From: an uncultured Opitutia bacterium
Lineage (GTDB): Bacteria > Verrucomicrobiota > Verrucomicrobiia > Opitutales > UBA953
Length of the DNA: 13,676 nucleotides
Direction of reading: 5' to 3'
Assembly: GCA_903853185.1 (NCBI GenBank)
Contig: CAINSX010000084.1
Location: 1 to 13,676, forward strand
Below are positions 1 to 6,445 of the stretch, in pieces. The notes beneath the pieces are model-generated. The model was not told the DNA's origin, searched no databases, and saw nothing but the letters and a program-made list of their open reading frames with translations. The position numbers and the translations under genes were made by a program. Each line of letters starts with the position of its first letter. Position 1 is the stretch's first letter.

Positions 1-174
1 GATCGTCATGATACAAGCCGCCAGGGAAGTCGCGGTGAGATCGGTCGGCGAGAACGACTCGCCCTTGCCATGGTTATCGACCGGCGCGTCGGTGTGCAAC
101 ACGGTGCCGGAAGGGCCGTGGGTGGCTTTGACGCGCAGGTCACCGAGGTATTCGCAGGAGATTTTGACGCCCAT
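1..174 (-). CDS. OsmC family protein, 5' part only (runs off the window)
   Basis: The first 58 codons read from the ATG at 174-172 give a protein beginning MGVKISCEYLGDLRVKATHG and containing the stretch SFSPTDLTATSLAACIMT. This matches the N-terminal half of OsmC/YhfA-family proteins, where a GESFSPTDLLxxALxxC pattern leads into the helix carrying the first conserved cysteine, here the C of LAAC. The family comprises small cytoplasmic thiol-dependent peroxidases and related proteins of unclear substrate. The second conserved cysteine lies beyond the window edge, so peroxidase activity cannot be judged. The gene sits downstream of the ferredoxin terminator and so probably has its own promoter, but I could not identify one in the 37 bp between them. 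No SD sequence is evident. Confidence 0.8.
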   Translation of the reverse strand, partial: MGVKISCEYLGDLRVKATHGPSGTVLHTDAPVDNHGKGESFSPTDLTATSLAACIMTI

Positions 175-211
175 GTGCTGAACCTAGGCGAAGCCGCGGC
201 GTCCCCCAAAC

Positions 212-238
212 AAAAAGCCCCGGCGGGCCGGGGCTTTC
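212..238 (-). terminator. Intrinsic terminator of the ferredoxin gene
   Basis: A perfect 10-bp stem pairs 214-223 with 228-237 around a 4-nt loop at 224-227. Read on the minus strand, the hairpin AAAGCCCCGG...CCGGGGCTTT is followed by further T residues (five A at 212-216 on the plus strand). It lies about 20 bp beyond the ferredoxin stop and ahead of the OsmC start, so it would separate the two transcription units. Confidence 0.85.
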
Positions 239-257
239 GGAGGAATCAGCGGAGTGA

Positions 258-491
258 TTATTCGCCGTCCTTACCGATAGCGTCGACCGGGCAGCCTTCG
301 AGGGCTTCCATGCACTTGTCGATGCCCTCCTGGTCGGTCGGCTGGGCGAAGACGTAGGAGTAGCCCCCGTCATCCTGGCGGGTGAAGGACTTCGGGGCGG
401 TCTCGCGGCAGAGGTCGCAATCGATGCACTGCGAATCCACGTAGAATTTACCGGGGGCGCTTTCGGGACGCTTGTCGTTCTTGTCGGCCAT
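258..491 (-). CDS. Single-cluster [4Fe-4S] ferredoxin
   Basis: A 77-residue acidic protein with the ferredoxin pattern CIDCDLC (Cys22, Cys25, Cys28) and a distal Cys67 followed by Pro in EGCPVDAIG. Together these ligate one [4Fe-4S] cluster. Cys60 is an additional cysteine of the type seen in Bacillus/Thermotoga-like monocluster ferredoxins, where it can form a disulfide or sit idle. The expected role is a soluble low-potential electron carrier in the cytoplasm. Its redox partners cannot be told from this window, since no oxidoreductase is adjacent. The gene is a single-gene unit with a TTGACA promoter just upstream of the ATG and an intrinsic terminator just after the stop. The ATG at 491-489 has no SD, consistent with a leaderless message. 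Confidence 0.93.
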   Translation of the reverse strand: MADKNDKRPESAPGKFYVDSQCIDCDLCRETAPKSFTRQDDGGYSYVFAQPTDQEGIDKCMEALEGCPVDAIGKDGE

Positions 492-500
492 AGGGTCTGA

Positions 501-529
501 TTAATTGGAAGGCGGGGGGCGGCTGTCAA
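501..529 (-). promoter_or_regulatory. Predicted sigma-70-type promoter of the ferredoxin gene
   Basis: On the minus strand a perfect -35 TTGACA (524-529) is followed after exactly 17 nt by an AT-rich AATTAA (501-506), a weak -10 with 3 of 6 consensus bases. The expected start site is near 494, only about 3 nt before the ATG at 491. The site lies between the upstream gene's stop (539) and the ferredoxin start, so the ferredoxin need not be read from its neighbour. This is a motif-level prediction only. Confidence 0.5.
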
Positions 530-538
530 GAATCCGCG

Positions 539-985
539 TCAATTCGCGGGCAGCATGACGATCAACTTGTGGCGGAAGCCGTCGCGGCCGGCCAGATAGG
601 CGGCCGACAGGCGGTCCGTGGTAGCGAAAGTCACCTCGATAGTCCCGGCGGGCGTCAGGTTCGGGCGGAGGCCCGGGCCGGGCTGCCGATCGAAAGCGGT
701 GAGCGGATGCACCGTGACCGAGTCCACCGGCAGCTCATATTCCTGCAGGATGACGAAGCGGATACGACCGCGGGTAGCCGCATCGACGCCGTCCCAGCAG
801 AAGAGCCGCTCCATCGCGATCGCGTCATGCGACTCGTAGGCCTGACGAAGATCTTCGGCGAGGGCGCGGAGACTGCGCGCATTCCACCAGCCCCAGGCGG
901 TGACTAGCACCAGGCCGAGCAAAAGGCCCGTCACCGCGGCGAAGAGGCGACGGAACCAAGGATGCCGGAGGAAGAGTTGCAGCAC
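539..985 (-). CDS. Small membrane-anchored hypothetical protein
   Basis: I do not recognise this protein. The preferred start is the GTG at 985-983, giving 148 residues beginning MLQLFLRHPWFRRLF. In this reading a short basic N-terminus is followed by one strongly hydrophobic segment (about residues 13-35, with LLLGLVLVTAWGWW), so the protein is probably anchored in the inner membrane. The remaining ~110 residues would form a soluble, mixed alpha/beta-looking domain, on the periplasmic side if the segment is an uncleaved signal anchor. The frame is open far upstream, but longer versions would run into purM on the other strand. A second GTG at 1030-1028 is possible. No SD supports either start. 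It is divergent from purM and upstream of the ferredoxin. Confidence 0.6.
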   Translation of the reverse strand: MLQLFLRHPWFRRLFAAVTGLLLGLVLVTAWGWWNARSLRALAEDLRQAYESHDAIAMERLFCWDGVDAATRGRIRFVILQEYELPVDSVTVHPLTAFDRQPGPGLRPNLTPAGTIEVTFATTDRLSAAYLAGRDGFRHKLIVMLPAN

Positions 986-999
986 GAGGGAGAAGGGCG

Positions 1000-1027
1000 T
1001 TGACCGAATAGCAGGGTCGGAGATAAG
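1000..1027 (+). promoter_or_regulatory. Predicted promoter of purM
   Basis: TTGACC (1000-1005, 5 of 6 to the -35 consensus) is followed after 16 nt by GATAAG (1022-1027, 4 of 6 to the -10 consensus). The expected start site is near 1034, about 6 nt before the purM ATG at 1040, so the message would be nearly leaderless. It lies in the short divergent gap with the membrane-protein gene. Confidence 0.45.
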
Positions 1028-1039
1028 CACGCAAGAGCC

Positions 1040-2248
1040 ATGGCGCACGAAAGCAAGCCCTCCTCTGATTCCGGCCGATACGCGGCCCGGGGCGTGTCCG
1101 CCTCCAAGAGCGAAGTGCACGCCGCCGTCGACCGCCTTGACCCCGGCCTCTTTCCGCAGGCCTTCTGCAAGATCGTCGCCGACAACCTGACCGGCGACGC
1201 CACGAAGTGTGTCGTCACGCATTCGGACGGTTCTGGCACCAAAGCCCTCCTCGCTTATCTCTGGTGGAAGGAGACCGGCGACGCGTCCGTCTTCCGCGGC
1301 ATCGCGCAGGATAGCATCGTCATGAACATCGACGACCTTCTGTGCGTCGGCGTGACCAAGGGCGTCATCCTTTCCTCGACCATCAACCGCAACGCCAAGG
1401 CCATCCCGGGCGCGATCCTCGCGGAGCTTATCAACGGCACCGAAGATGTGCTCGCCATGCTACGCGAACAGGGCTTTGGCATCACCTCCGGCGGCGGCGA
1501 GACCGCCGACGTCGGCGACCTCACGCCCACGCTCACCGTCGATTCCACCGCGACCGCGATCCTCGCCCGTGCGGAAGTCGTGGATGCCGCACGCGTTGTC
1601 CCCGGCCTCGTCATCGTCGGCATCGCCTCCCACGGCCGCGCCAAGTACGAGACCGCTGAAAACAGCGGCATCGGCTCCAACGGCCTGACCAGCGCCCGCC
1701 ACGAGCTCCTTTCGAAGTACTACGCCGAGAAGTATCCCGAAACCTATGACAAGGCCACCCCGGCCGACCTGGCCTACTGCGGCCCCCATCGCCTGACGGA
1801 CACCCTCCCCGGCTCGACCTTGACCGTCGGCCAGGCCCTCCTGTCGCCCACTCGCACCTACGCCCCCTACGCCTTGCGCCTGCTCCAGGCCCTCGGCAAC
1901 CAGCAGGTCAAAGGCATCGTCCACTGCTCCGGCGGAGGTCAGACCAAGTGCCGCCGGTTCGGCTCCAAGGTCCATTTCATCAAGGATAACCTCTTCTCGA
2001 CTCCCCCCATTTTCGCCGAAATCGCCCGGGTCAGTGGGACGGATGCCAAGGAAATGCACCAGGTTTATAACATGGGGCACCGCTTGGAGGTGTTCGTGGA
2101 GCCTAAGGACGCCGAGGTCGCGCTGCGCCTCGCCGCCGAGCTCGGGCTTGGCGCTCAGGTGATCGGACGAACCGAAGCCTCGACCCGCCCAGACGGTGCT
2201 AACCATGTGACGGTGATCAGAGACGGACAGGTCATAGCATACGCCTGA
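1040..2248 (+). CDS. purM: Phosphoribosylformylglycinamidine cyclo-ligase (AIR synthase), Bacteroidota-type
   Basis: PurM closes the imidazole ring of FGAM, using ATP, to make aminoimidazole ribonucleotide in de novo purine synthesis. The 402-residue protein opens with YAARGVSASKSEVHAAV and carries the glycine-rich nucleotide-binding stretch HSDGSGTK (about residues 61-68), FRGIAQDSIVMNIDDLLCVG, and GGGETADVGD, the counterpart of the GGETAEMPG segment in the E. coli enzyme. Length and motifs resemble the ~390-residue PurM of Bacteroides-like bacteria rather than the ~345-residue enterobacterial form. From memory of that family, identity extends over nearly the whole length, including SPTRTYAP and VHCSGGGQTK. 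The gene stands alone, divergent from a small membrane-protein gene and followed by a tRNA on the other strand, with no other pur gene in the window. No strong SD precedes the ATG. Confidence 0.9.
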   Translation: MAHESKPSSDSGRYAARGVSASKSEVHAAVDRLDPGLFPQAFCKIVADNLTGDATKCVVTHSDGSGTKALLAYLWWKETGDASVFRGIAQDSIVMNIDDLLCVGVTKGVILSSTINRNAKAIPGAILAELINGTEDVLAMLREQGFGITSGGGETADVGDLTPTLTVDSTATAILARAEVVDAARVVPGLVIVGIASHGRAKYETAENSGIGSNGLTSARHELLSKYYAEKYPETYDKATPADLAYCGPHRLTDTLPGSTLTVGQALLSPTRTYAPYALRLLQALGNQQVKGIVHCSGGGQTKCRRFGSKVHFIKDNLFSTPPIFAEIARVSGTDAKEMHQVYNMGHRLEVFVEPKDAEVALRLAAELGLGAQVIGRTEASTRPDGANHVTVIRDGQVIAYA

Positions 2249-2280
2249 GGGGTCTCCTGGCTTGCTTTTGACTTGTCGGG

Positions 2281-2356
2281 TGGTCGGGCAGACAGGACTT
2301 GAACCTGCAACACCCTGCTCCCAAAGCAGGGACTCTACCAATTGAGATACTGCCCG
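2281..2356 (-). tRNA. tRNA-Pro (anticodon UGG)
   Basis: Read on the minus strand, a 7-bp acceptor stem pairs CGGGCAG (2356-2350) with CTGCCCG (2291-2285). Discriminator A follows at 2284 and an encoded CCA at 2283-2281. The anticodon stem CCTGC/GCAGG encloses the loop TTTGGGA, so the anticodon is TGG. The T arm is GCAGG-TTCAAGT-CCTGT and the D arm has the usual GG in its loop. Total length is 73 nt plus CCA. The D stem has one T-T mismatch at its base, and everything else is canonical. It should read CCA and, by wobble, other proline codons. It lies 32 bp beyond the purM stop, in opposite orientation. Confidence 0.97.
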
Positions 2357-2371
2357 GTACCCGAACTGACA

Positions 2372-2400
2372 GTCTGATTTTGTGTTGCCGTCCTTGTCAA
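2372..2400 (-). promoter_or_regulatory. Predicted promoter of tRNA-Pro
   Basis: On the minus strand a perfect TTGACA (2395-2400) lies 17 nt upstream of TCAGAC (2372-2377), a poor match to the -10 consensus. The expected start site near 2365 would leave an 8-9 nt leader before the mature tRNA 5' end at 2356, as is usual for tRNA genes. The -35 overlaps TTGTCA on the plus strand, which could serve the LysM gene, but I find no good -10 for that direction. Confidence 0.45.
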
Positions 2401-2444
2401 ACCGCTAATCTCCAACTGTTCCAACCCGCAAAACACCTCCACAC

Positions 2445-2954
2445 ATGGAAAACGACAATATCTCCTCCTCTTCTTCCGAATCCAAGCTCCCGCTCATCGT
2501 GGGTATCCTCGGTTTCGCTCTCGGTGCTGCCGGCCTCGTGCTCGGCATCAAGGCCAAGGGCGCTGCTCAGGCCGCCGCCGATGAAGCCGCTGCCGCCAAG
2601 ACCAGCGTCTCCGAGCTCGGTGCCGCCCTCGCCGGCAAGGCCAACGCCGCCGACGTCCAGGCTGTCCGCGCCGACCTCGACAAGGGTCTCGCCGACCTCG
2701 CCACCAACGAGAAGACCCTCGCTGACCAGATCACCGCTCTCCAGAAAGTCGCTTCCGCTCCGAAGGCTGCCGCCAAGGGTGCCGACGGCAAGGCTGCCGC
2801 TCCTGCCGGTCCTGGCGAGCACGTCGTCGCCAAGGGTGAAACCCTCGGCTCCATCGCCAAGAAGGCCGGCATCTCGCTGAAGGCCATCCAGGATCTCAAT
2901 CCTGGCGTCGACTCCAACAAGCTGCGCATCGGTCAGAAGCTGAAGACCAAGTAA
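2445..2954 (+). CDS. Membrane-anchored LysM-domain protein
   Basis: A 169-residue protein in three parts. A short Ser-rich cytoplasmic tail is followed by a hydrophobic, Gly-rich transmembrane segment (about 15-36, LIVGILGFALGAAGLVLGI). Next comes an Ala/Lys/Asp-rich region (about 38-105) with the heptad character of a coiled coil, then an Ala/Gly/Pro linker. The C-terminal LysM domain (about 124-168) contains HVVAKGETLGSIAKKAG and ends LRIGQKL. LysM domains bind N-acetylglucosamine-containing glycans, so the likely role is tethering the inner membrane to peptidoglycan or spacing the envelope. No catalytic domain is present. GCT and GGT codons look commoner here than in neighbouring genes, a hint of high expression. 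It is followed after 8 bp by the Nudix gene. The hairpin at 3047-3082 is probably where its transcript ends. Confidence 0.85.
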   Translation: MENDNISSSSSESKLPLIVGILGFALGAAGLVLGIKAKGAAQAAADEAAAAKTSVSELGAALAGKANAADVQAVRADLDKGLADLATNEKTLADQITALQKVASAPKAAAKGADGKAAAPAGPGEHVVAKGETLGSIAKKAGISLKAIQDLNPGVDSNKLRIGQKLKTK

Positions 2955-2962
2955 GTCCAAGC

Positions 2963-3520
2963 ATGTCGGCGCCCTCTCGCTGGTCCGTCCAGCACGAAGA
3001 GCTCCACGCCGACTGCAGGGTTTTCCGGGTTTACAAGGAACACTGTAATCACCCTCTCGATCAACGAGAGGGTGATTTTTTTGTGCTCCGATCCGGCGAC
3101 TGGGTGCTCGCACTCCCGATCACCGATGACGGACGCCTCGTGATGGTGCGCCAATATCGTTTCGGTACGCGCGACCTTTCCACCGAAGCGCCGGGCGGCA
3201 TCATCGAGCGCGGCGAAGATCCCGTGCTCGCGGCCGTGCGTGAGACCGAGGAAGAAACAGGCTTCGCCGGCGGGCGCGCTAGCCTGCTCGGCACCTGTGC
3301 GCCAAACCCCGCGATTCAGGCCAATCGCTGCCATTTCGTGCTATTAGAAGGCGTCCGCCCCACAGGCCTGCGCGCACCTGATGAACACGAAGAAATCCAA
3401 GTGCTCGCCGTCAGCCCCCAGGCCGCGCTCGCGCAGGCGCTCACCAACCAGGCGCAGCATTCGCTCGCCCTCCTCGCGCTCTACCGTCTTCGTGACGTGC
3501 GCCCCGATCTCTTTTCATGA
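2963..3520 (+). CDS. Nudix hydrolase, ADP-ribose pyrophosphatase type
   Basis: The 185-residue protein contains a complete Nudix box at residues 79-101: G, five residues, E85, seven residues, then RETEEETGF, matching GX5EX7REUXEEXGU. The preceding PITDDGRLVMVRQYRFG and EAPGG are typical of the ADP-ribose pyrophosphatase/NudF-like branch, which splits ADP-ribose into AMP and ribose 5-phosphate in the cytoplasm. The substrate is inferred from family resemblance. The N-terminal extension (about 1-45, with WSV...ELHADCRVFRV...GDFFVL) fits the N-terminal beta-sheet domain of this branch, so the ATG at 2963 is preferred over the GTG at 3083. Residues 28-40 are encoded by a perfect terminator-like hairpin with a run of seven T. 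The gene overlaps the next one by 4 bp (ATGA at 3517-3520), implying translational coupling. Confidence 0.9.
   Translation: MSAPSRWSVQHEELHADCRVFRVYKEHCNHPLDQREGDFFVLRSGDWVLALPITDDGRLVMVRQYRFGTRDLSTEAPGGIIERGEDPVLAAVRETEEETGFAGGRASLLGTCAPNPAIQANRCHFVLLEGVRPTGLRAPDEHEEIQVLAVSPQAALAQALTNQAQHSLALLALYRLRDVRPDLFS
3047..3082 (+). terminator. Strong intrinsic terminator inside the Nudix coding sequence
   Basis: A perfect 13-bp stem pairs 3047-3059 with 3065-3077 around a 5-nt loop (3060-3064), followed directly by seven T (3076-3082). The arms read AATCACCCTCTCG and CGAGAGGGTGATT. On the plus strand this is a textbook Rho-independent terminator. The other strand lacks a T-run on its exit side, so it is directional. 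It lies 93 bp after the LysM stop but within codons 28-40 of the Nudix gene, where it encodes Asn-His-Pro-Leu...Asp-Phe-Phe in frame. A translating ribosome could prevent it from folding. Confidence 0.8.
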
Positions 3521-4461
3521 CCACTCCCACTCGCATCAAGAACAAGGGCCGCGAGCCCGAGCCCGTCCTCGTCGTCGGCTCCGTGGCCTATGACAGCATC
3601 GTCACGCCGCACGACAAAGGGGAACGCATCCTCGGAGGAAGCGCCGCGTACGCGTGCCTCGCCGCGAGCTACTTCGCGCCGCCGCGCATCGTCGGCGTCG
3701 TCGGCCACGACTTCCGCGATCGCGACCGCAACAAACTCGCCAAGCGCGGCATCGACCTCGACGGCCTGCTCACCGATTCGTCCGGGCGCACGTTCTTCTG
3801 GCGCGGTCGCTACCACGAGAACTACAACCGCCGCGACACCGAGGACCTGCAGCTCAACGTCTTCGAGCACTTCAAGCCGAAGCTGCCCGAAGCGCACCGT
3901 GCGACGCCGTTCGTGATGCTCGGCAATATCCGCCCCGACCTGCAACTCGAAGTCCTCAACCAGCTCACCGCGCCGCGCTACGTGCTCGCCGACACCATCG
4001 ATATCTGGATCGAGACACAGCGCGAGAAGCTCGGCGAAGTCATGCGCCGCGCGGACCTCCTCGTCGTCAACGACTCCGAATCCACCAAGCTCACCGGCGA
4101 ATCCAACGTGATCGTCGCCGGCCACGCCCTGCGTAAGCACGGCTGCAAGACTGTCATCATCAAGAAGGGCGAGCATGGCGCCGTCCTCTTCCACGAGGAG
4201 GGCCTTTTCATGCTCCCTGCCTACCCTGTGACCGAGCTGCGCGACCCCACCGGGGCGGGCGACAGCTTCGCCGGGGCCCTCTTGGGCTACCTGGCCTCGG
4301 CCGGGGCGACCGATTTCGTTACCCTCAAGCAGGCCATGGTCTACGGCACCGCCGTGGCCAGCCTGACCGTCGAAGCCTTCTCGACAGACCGCTTGGCCAA
4401 AGCTGGCTGCCGCGAGATCCGGGCCCGCCGTAAGGAGCTCCTGAAGCTGATCAAGGCCTAG
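3517..4461 (+). CDS. PfkB-family carbohydrate/nucleoside kinase
   Basis: This 314-residue protein belongs to the ribokinase/PfkB superfamily of ATP-dependent cytoplasmic kinases that phosphorylate sugars or nucleosides. The C-terminal signature DPTGAGDSFAGALLGYLA starts at residue 243 and places the catalytic base at Asp249. The N-terminal half has VLVVGSVAYDSI and the ILGGSAAYACLAA segment, corresponding to the first PfkB signature and sugar-binding region. The substrate cannot be read from the sequence; ribose, adenosine or fructose-type sugars are all possible. The ATG overlaps the stop of the upstream Nudix gene, so the two proteins are probably made together. If the Nudix enzyme releases ribose 5-phosphate, a ribokinase-like function would fit, but this is inference. 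The stop TAG shares CTAG with the stop of the convergent gene. Confidence 0.9.
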   Translation: MTTPTRIKNKGREPEPVLVVGSVAYDSIVTPHDKGERILGGSAAYACLAASYFAPPRIVGVVGHDFRDRDRNKLAKRGIDLDGLLTDSSGRTFFWRGRYHENYNRRDTEDLQLNVFEHFKPKLPEAHRATPFVMLGNIRPDLQLEVLNQLTAPRYVLADTIDIWIETQREKLGEVMRRADLLVVNDSESTKLTGESNVIVAGHALRKHGCKTVIIKKGEHGAVLFHEEGLFMLPAYPVTELRDPTGAGDSFAGALLGYLASAGATDFVTLKQAMVYGTAVASLTVEAFSTDRLAKAGCREIRARRKELLKLIKA

Positions 4462-4661
4462 CCCCGCTTCCGGCCCAGCAGGCGCCAGAGGAAGAAAAGC
4501 AGGAGGCCCGAGAAGACCAGGTCGCCGGCCACCAGCGGCCAGACCTTAGGGAGCCTATGGCTGAACAGGGCGTACACCAGGAAGCCTGCCTGCAGAAGGA
4601 TGACGAAAGTCAGGAGAGGGACGAAGCGGCGGAGCTTCGCCAGGGAATCGGGTTCACTCAT
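4458..4661 (-). CDS. Small two-helix membrane protein of unknown function
   Basis: A 67-residue protein with two predicted transmembrane segments, about residues 14-34 (VPLLTFVILLQAGFLVYALF) and 41-62 (WPLVAGDLVFSGLLLFFLW). They are joined by a short loop, and the C-terminus is basic (LLGRKRG). I recognise no family. The ATG overlaps the coaX stop by 4 bp (ATGA at 4658-4661), so it is probably translated by coupling as the last gene of the chaperone/cofactor run. Its stop codon (4458-4460) overlaps the stop of the convergent PfkB gene, leaving no room for a terminator between them. The overlap, start and helices support a real gene despite its size. Confidence 0.72.
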   Translation of the reverse strand: MSEPDSLAKLRRFVPLLTFVILLQAGFLVYALFSHRLPKVWPLVAGDLVFSGLLLFFLWRLLGRKRG

Positions 4662-5410
4662 GCGAAATGGCGGCGGTGGGCTTCGGCTAGGCCGAGCAGG
4701 GTCAGGTGTGGCTCATGGGTCACGCGCGCCTGCCAGGAAGCCGGCAGGTAGACCGCGGCGCCACCGGTGACGATCACCTTGGGCGGAGGGGAGCCCTGGC
4801 GAACCAGCTCGGCGCAGACGCCGTCGAGCAGGGCTCCGATCATGCCGGCGAAACCAAGGGCGCAGCCGGAGCGCATCGCATCGACCGTCGACTTGCCGAT
4901 CGCTGGGCCTCCGAGGAGCGCGGCTGGGTCGAGCGCGGGCAGCAAGGCCGTGCGCTCATGGAGATATTGCGTCATCACCCCGAGACCAGGGGCGATGATG
5001 CCGCCGGCGTACCCGCGTTCGGTGAGGATATCGACCGTGGTGGCCGTGCCCATGCCGATGATCACCGCCGGCGCGCCGGCGACGAGTTGGGCGCCGACGC
5101 AATCCGCGAGGCGATCCTGGCCAACCTCGGCCGGCTTAGGGTAATCGAAACCAAGCCCCTTCACGGTGTCGTGGCGAAGATGATAGAACGGGCGACCGCT
5201 GCTCAGGAGCGCCGGCGAGATCGCGGCGGTCACCTTCGGGACGACGCTCGCAAGCGCGACACCCTGCGTCGGGTGAGCGGCGAGGAGCGCCGTGAGTGCC
5301 GAGGTGTCGAGCGACGCCGTGCCCAGTTCGCCATGGGCGAGCAGTTTGCGTCCGTCCACGACGCCCCAGTGCGCGTGCGTGTTGCCGACATCGAGGCAGA
5401 AGATGGACAC
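4658..5410 (-). CDS. coaX: Type III pantothenate kinase
   Basis: CoaX phosphorylates pantothenate with ATP as the first step of coenzyme A synthesis. The 250-residue length is normal for type III enzymes. The ASKHA-fold motifs are all present: phosphate-1 loop DVGNTH (residues 7-12), GQDR (97-100), GMGTATTVD (119-127), where the conserved aspartate closes the active site, and AGGIIAPG (135-142). Type III kinases are typically not inhibited by CoA and need a monovalent cation. The start is a GTG at 5410-5408, since no ATG fits the family N-terminus. No clear SD is seen. It lies 41 bp after birA and overlaps the following small membrane-protein gene by 4 bp. A birA-coaX neighbourhood is common in bacteria. 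Confidence 0.95.
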   Translation of the reverse strand: MSIFCLDVGNTHAHWGVVDGRKLLAHGELGTASLDTSALTALLAAHPTQGVALASVVPKVTAAISPALLSSGRPFYHLRHDTVKGLGFDYPKPAEVGQDRLADCVGAQLVAGAPAVIIGMGTATTVDILTERGYAGGIIAPGLGVMTQYLHERTALLPALDPAALLGGPAIGKSTVDAMRSGCALGFAGMIGALLDGVCAELVRQGSPPPKVIVTGGAAVYLPASWQARVTHEPHLTLLGLAEAHRRHFA

Positions 5411-5451
5411 AGAGAAGAAGGTAGCCCGAAGCGGTCGCAGGGTGCAAGCGC

Positions 5452-6441
5452 TCAGGGTTTGCGGAGCGTGACCTCGCCGGAGGAAACGATGGTCTTGCGG
5501 CCGCCGCCGGTGCGGAGGATGAGCGAGCCCTCTTCGTCGATGCCATCGACAATGCCCGCGAGGGGATCGCCGCGCAGACCGACGCGGACGGACTTGCCGG
5601 TGAGCACATCGTGGTGCTGCCAGAGCTTACGGAACGAACGAGACCAGGTGCCTTCCTCGAACTGCTCCCAGGCGTGGAAGAGCGCGGCGATGACGGCAGC
5701 GGCCTCGCGATTCACGTCGAGCGGCTCACCAAGCGCGGCTTCGAGCGAGCCGGCGGTCGGGCGGATCTCGGCGGGAAAATCCTTAGGCTGTCCCGTGAGG
5801 TTGAGGCCCAGGCCAAAGACCAGTTCGCGAACGGAATCGGCATCGAGGCGCGCCTCGGTGAGCATGCCGGCGACCTTGCGCCCGTCGGGCGACTGCAGGT
5901 CATTGGGCCACTTCAGGCCGAGCTTCAGGCCGAGCGATTTCTCGACGTGTGCGCACAGCGCGAGGCCCATCCAGAGCGTGAACGGCTTGAGACGTTCGGG
6001 CGGGATGAACGGACGGAACGCGAGGGATAGGTAAAGGTTGCCGGACTGCGCGCTATGCCACTTGCGACCAAGGCGGCCGCGACCAGCACGCTGCGAGCGA
6101 GCGAGCACCGCGAACGGCGCCTCCTGACCCGCGGCGAGGCGGCGCTCGGCTTCGGAGTTCGTGCTGTCGACATCGGCGAGGAGTTCGACTTCGGGCGCGA
6201 CCTTAAGGCGGCGGAAATGCGCATTGAGTAACGCGGCGTTGATCTCGCGCGGAACAGACTTCAGTTCGTAACCCTTACGGGTCGAGGCCTTGAAGACGAA
6301 GCCATCGGCGCGCAGGCGCTCGAGTCGGCTCCAGATGGCCACGCGCGACACCCCTAGTTCCTTGGCGAGACGGTCGCCGCTGACCGGTTCGCCGTCGGCC
6401 TCGAGGAACGCGAGGAGGATACTGCTGTCGAGGGCGGGCAT
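5452..6441 (-). CDS. birA: Bifunctional biotin--[acetyl-CoA-carboxylase] ligase / biotin operon repressor homologue
   Basis: BirA makes biotinyl-AMP and transfers biotin to the carboxyl carrier protein. With the ATG at 6441 it has 329 residues. Residues about 6-60 form a winged helix-turn-helix (SGDRLAKELGVSRVAIWSRL and GYEL), the DNA-binding domain of class II ligases. The catalytic core has STNSEAERR, the biotinyl-AMP loop GRGRLGRKW (120-128), KWPNDL (177-182) and GRKVAGML. A small C-terminal SH3-like domain follows (GIVDGIDEEGSLILR). The frame is open 20 codons further, but that would overlap nadC, whereas the chosen ATG lies 4 nt after the nadC stop. The wHTH implies possible biotin-responsive repression, yet no biotin genes are in the window, so any operator must be elsewhere. 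Confidence 0.95.
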   Translation of the reverse strand: MPALDSSILLAFLEADGEPVSGDRLAKELGVSRVAIWSRLERLRADGFVFKASTRKGYELKSVPREINAALLNAHFRRLKVAPEVELLADVDSTNSEAERRLAAGQEAPFAVLARSQRAGRGRLGRKWHSAQSGNLYLSLAFRPFIPPERLKPFTLWMGLALCAHVEKSLGLKLGLKWPNDLQSPDGRKVAGMLTEARLDADSVRELVFGLGLNLTGQPKDFPAEIRPTAGSLEAALGEPLDVNREAAAVIAALFHAWEQFEEGTWSRSFRKLWQHHDVLTGKSVRVGLRGDPLAGIVDGIDEEGSLILRTGGGRKTIVSSGEVTLRKP

Positions 6442-6445
6442 GACG

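Noticed and set aside
1460..2341. 293-codon minus-strand open frame opposite purM and through the tRNA
   Set aside because: It would have to start inside the tRNA-Pro gene and it is antisense to purM.
3083..3520. Nudix gene starting at the GTG at 3083, after the terminator
   Set aside because: It would remove an N-terminal segment that fits the family's N-terminal domain. It is kept as an alternative in the finding on the hairpin, but not as the annotation.
4706..6034. 442-codon open frame on the plus strand opposite coaX and birA
   Set aside because: Antisense shadow: both genes beneath it carry complete catalytic motifs on the minus strand, and the plus-strand translation is low-complexity and Arg/Gly rich.
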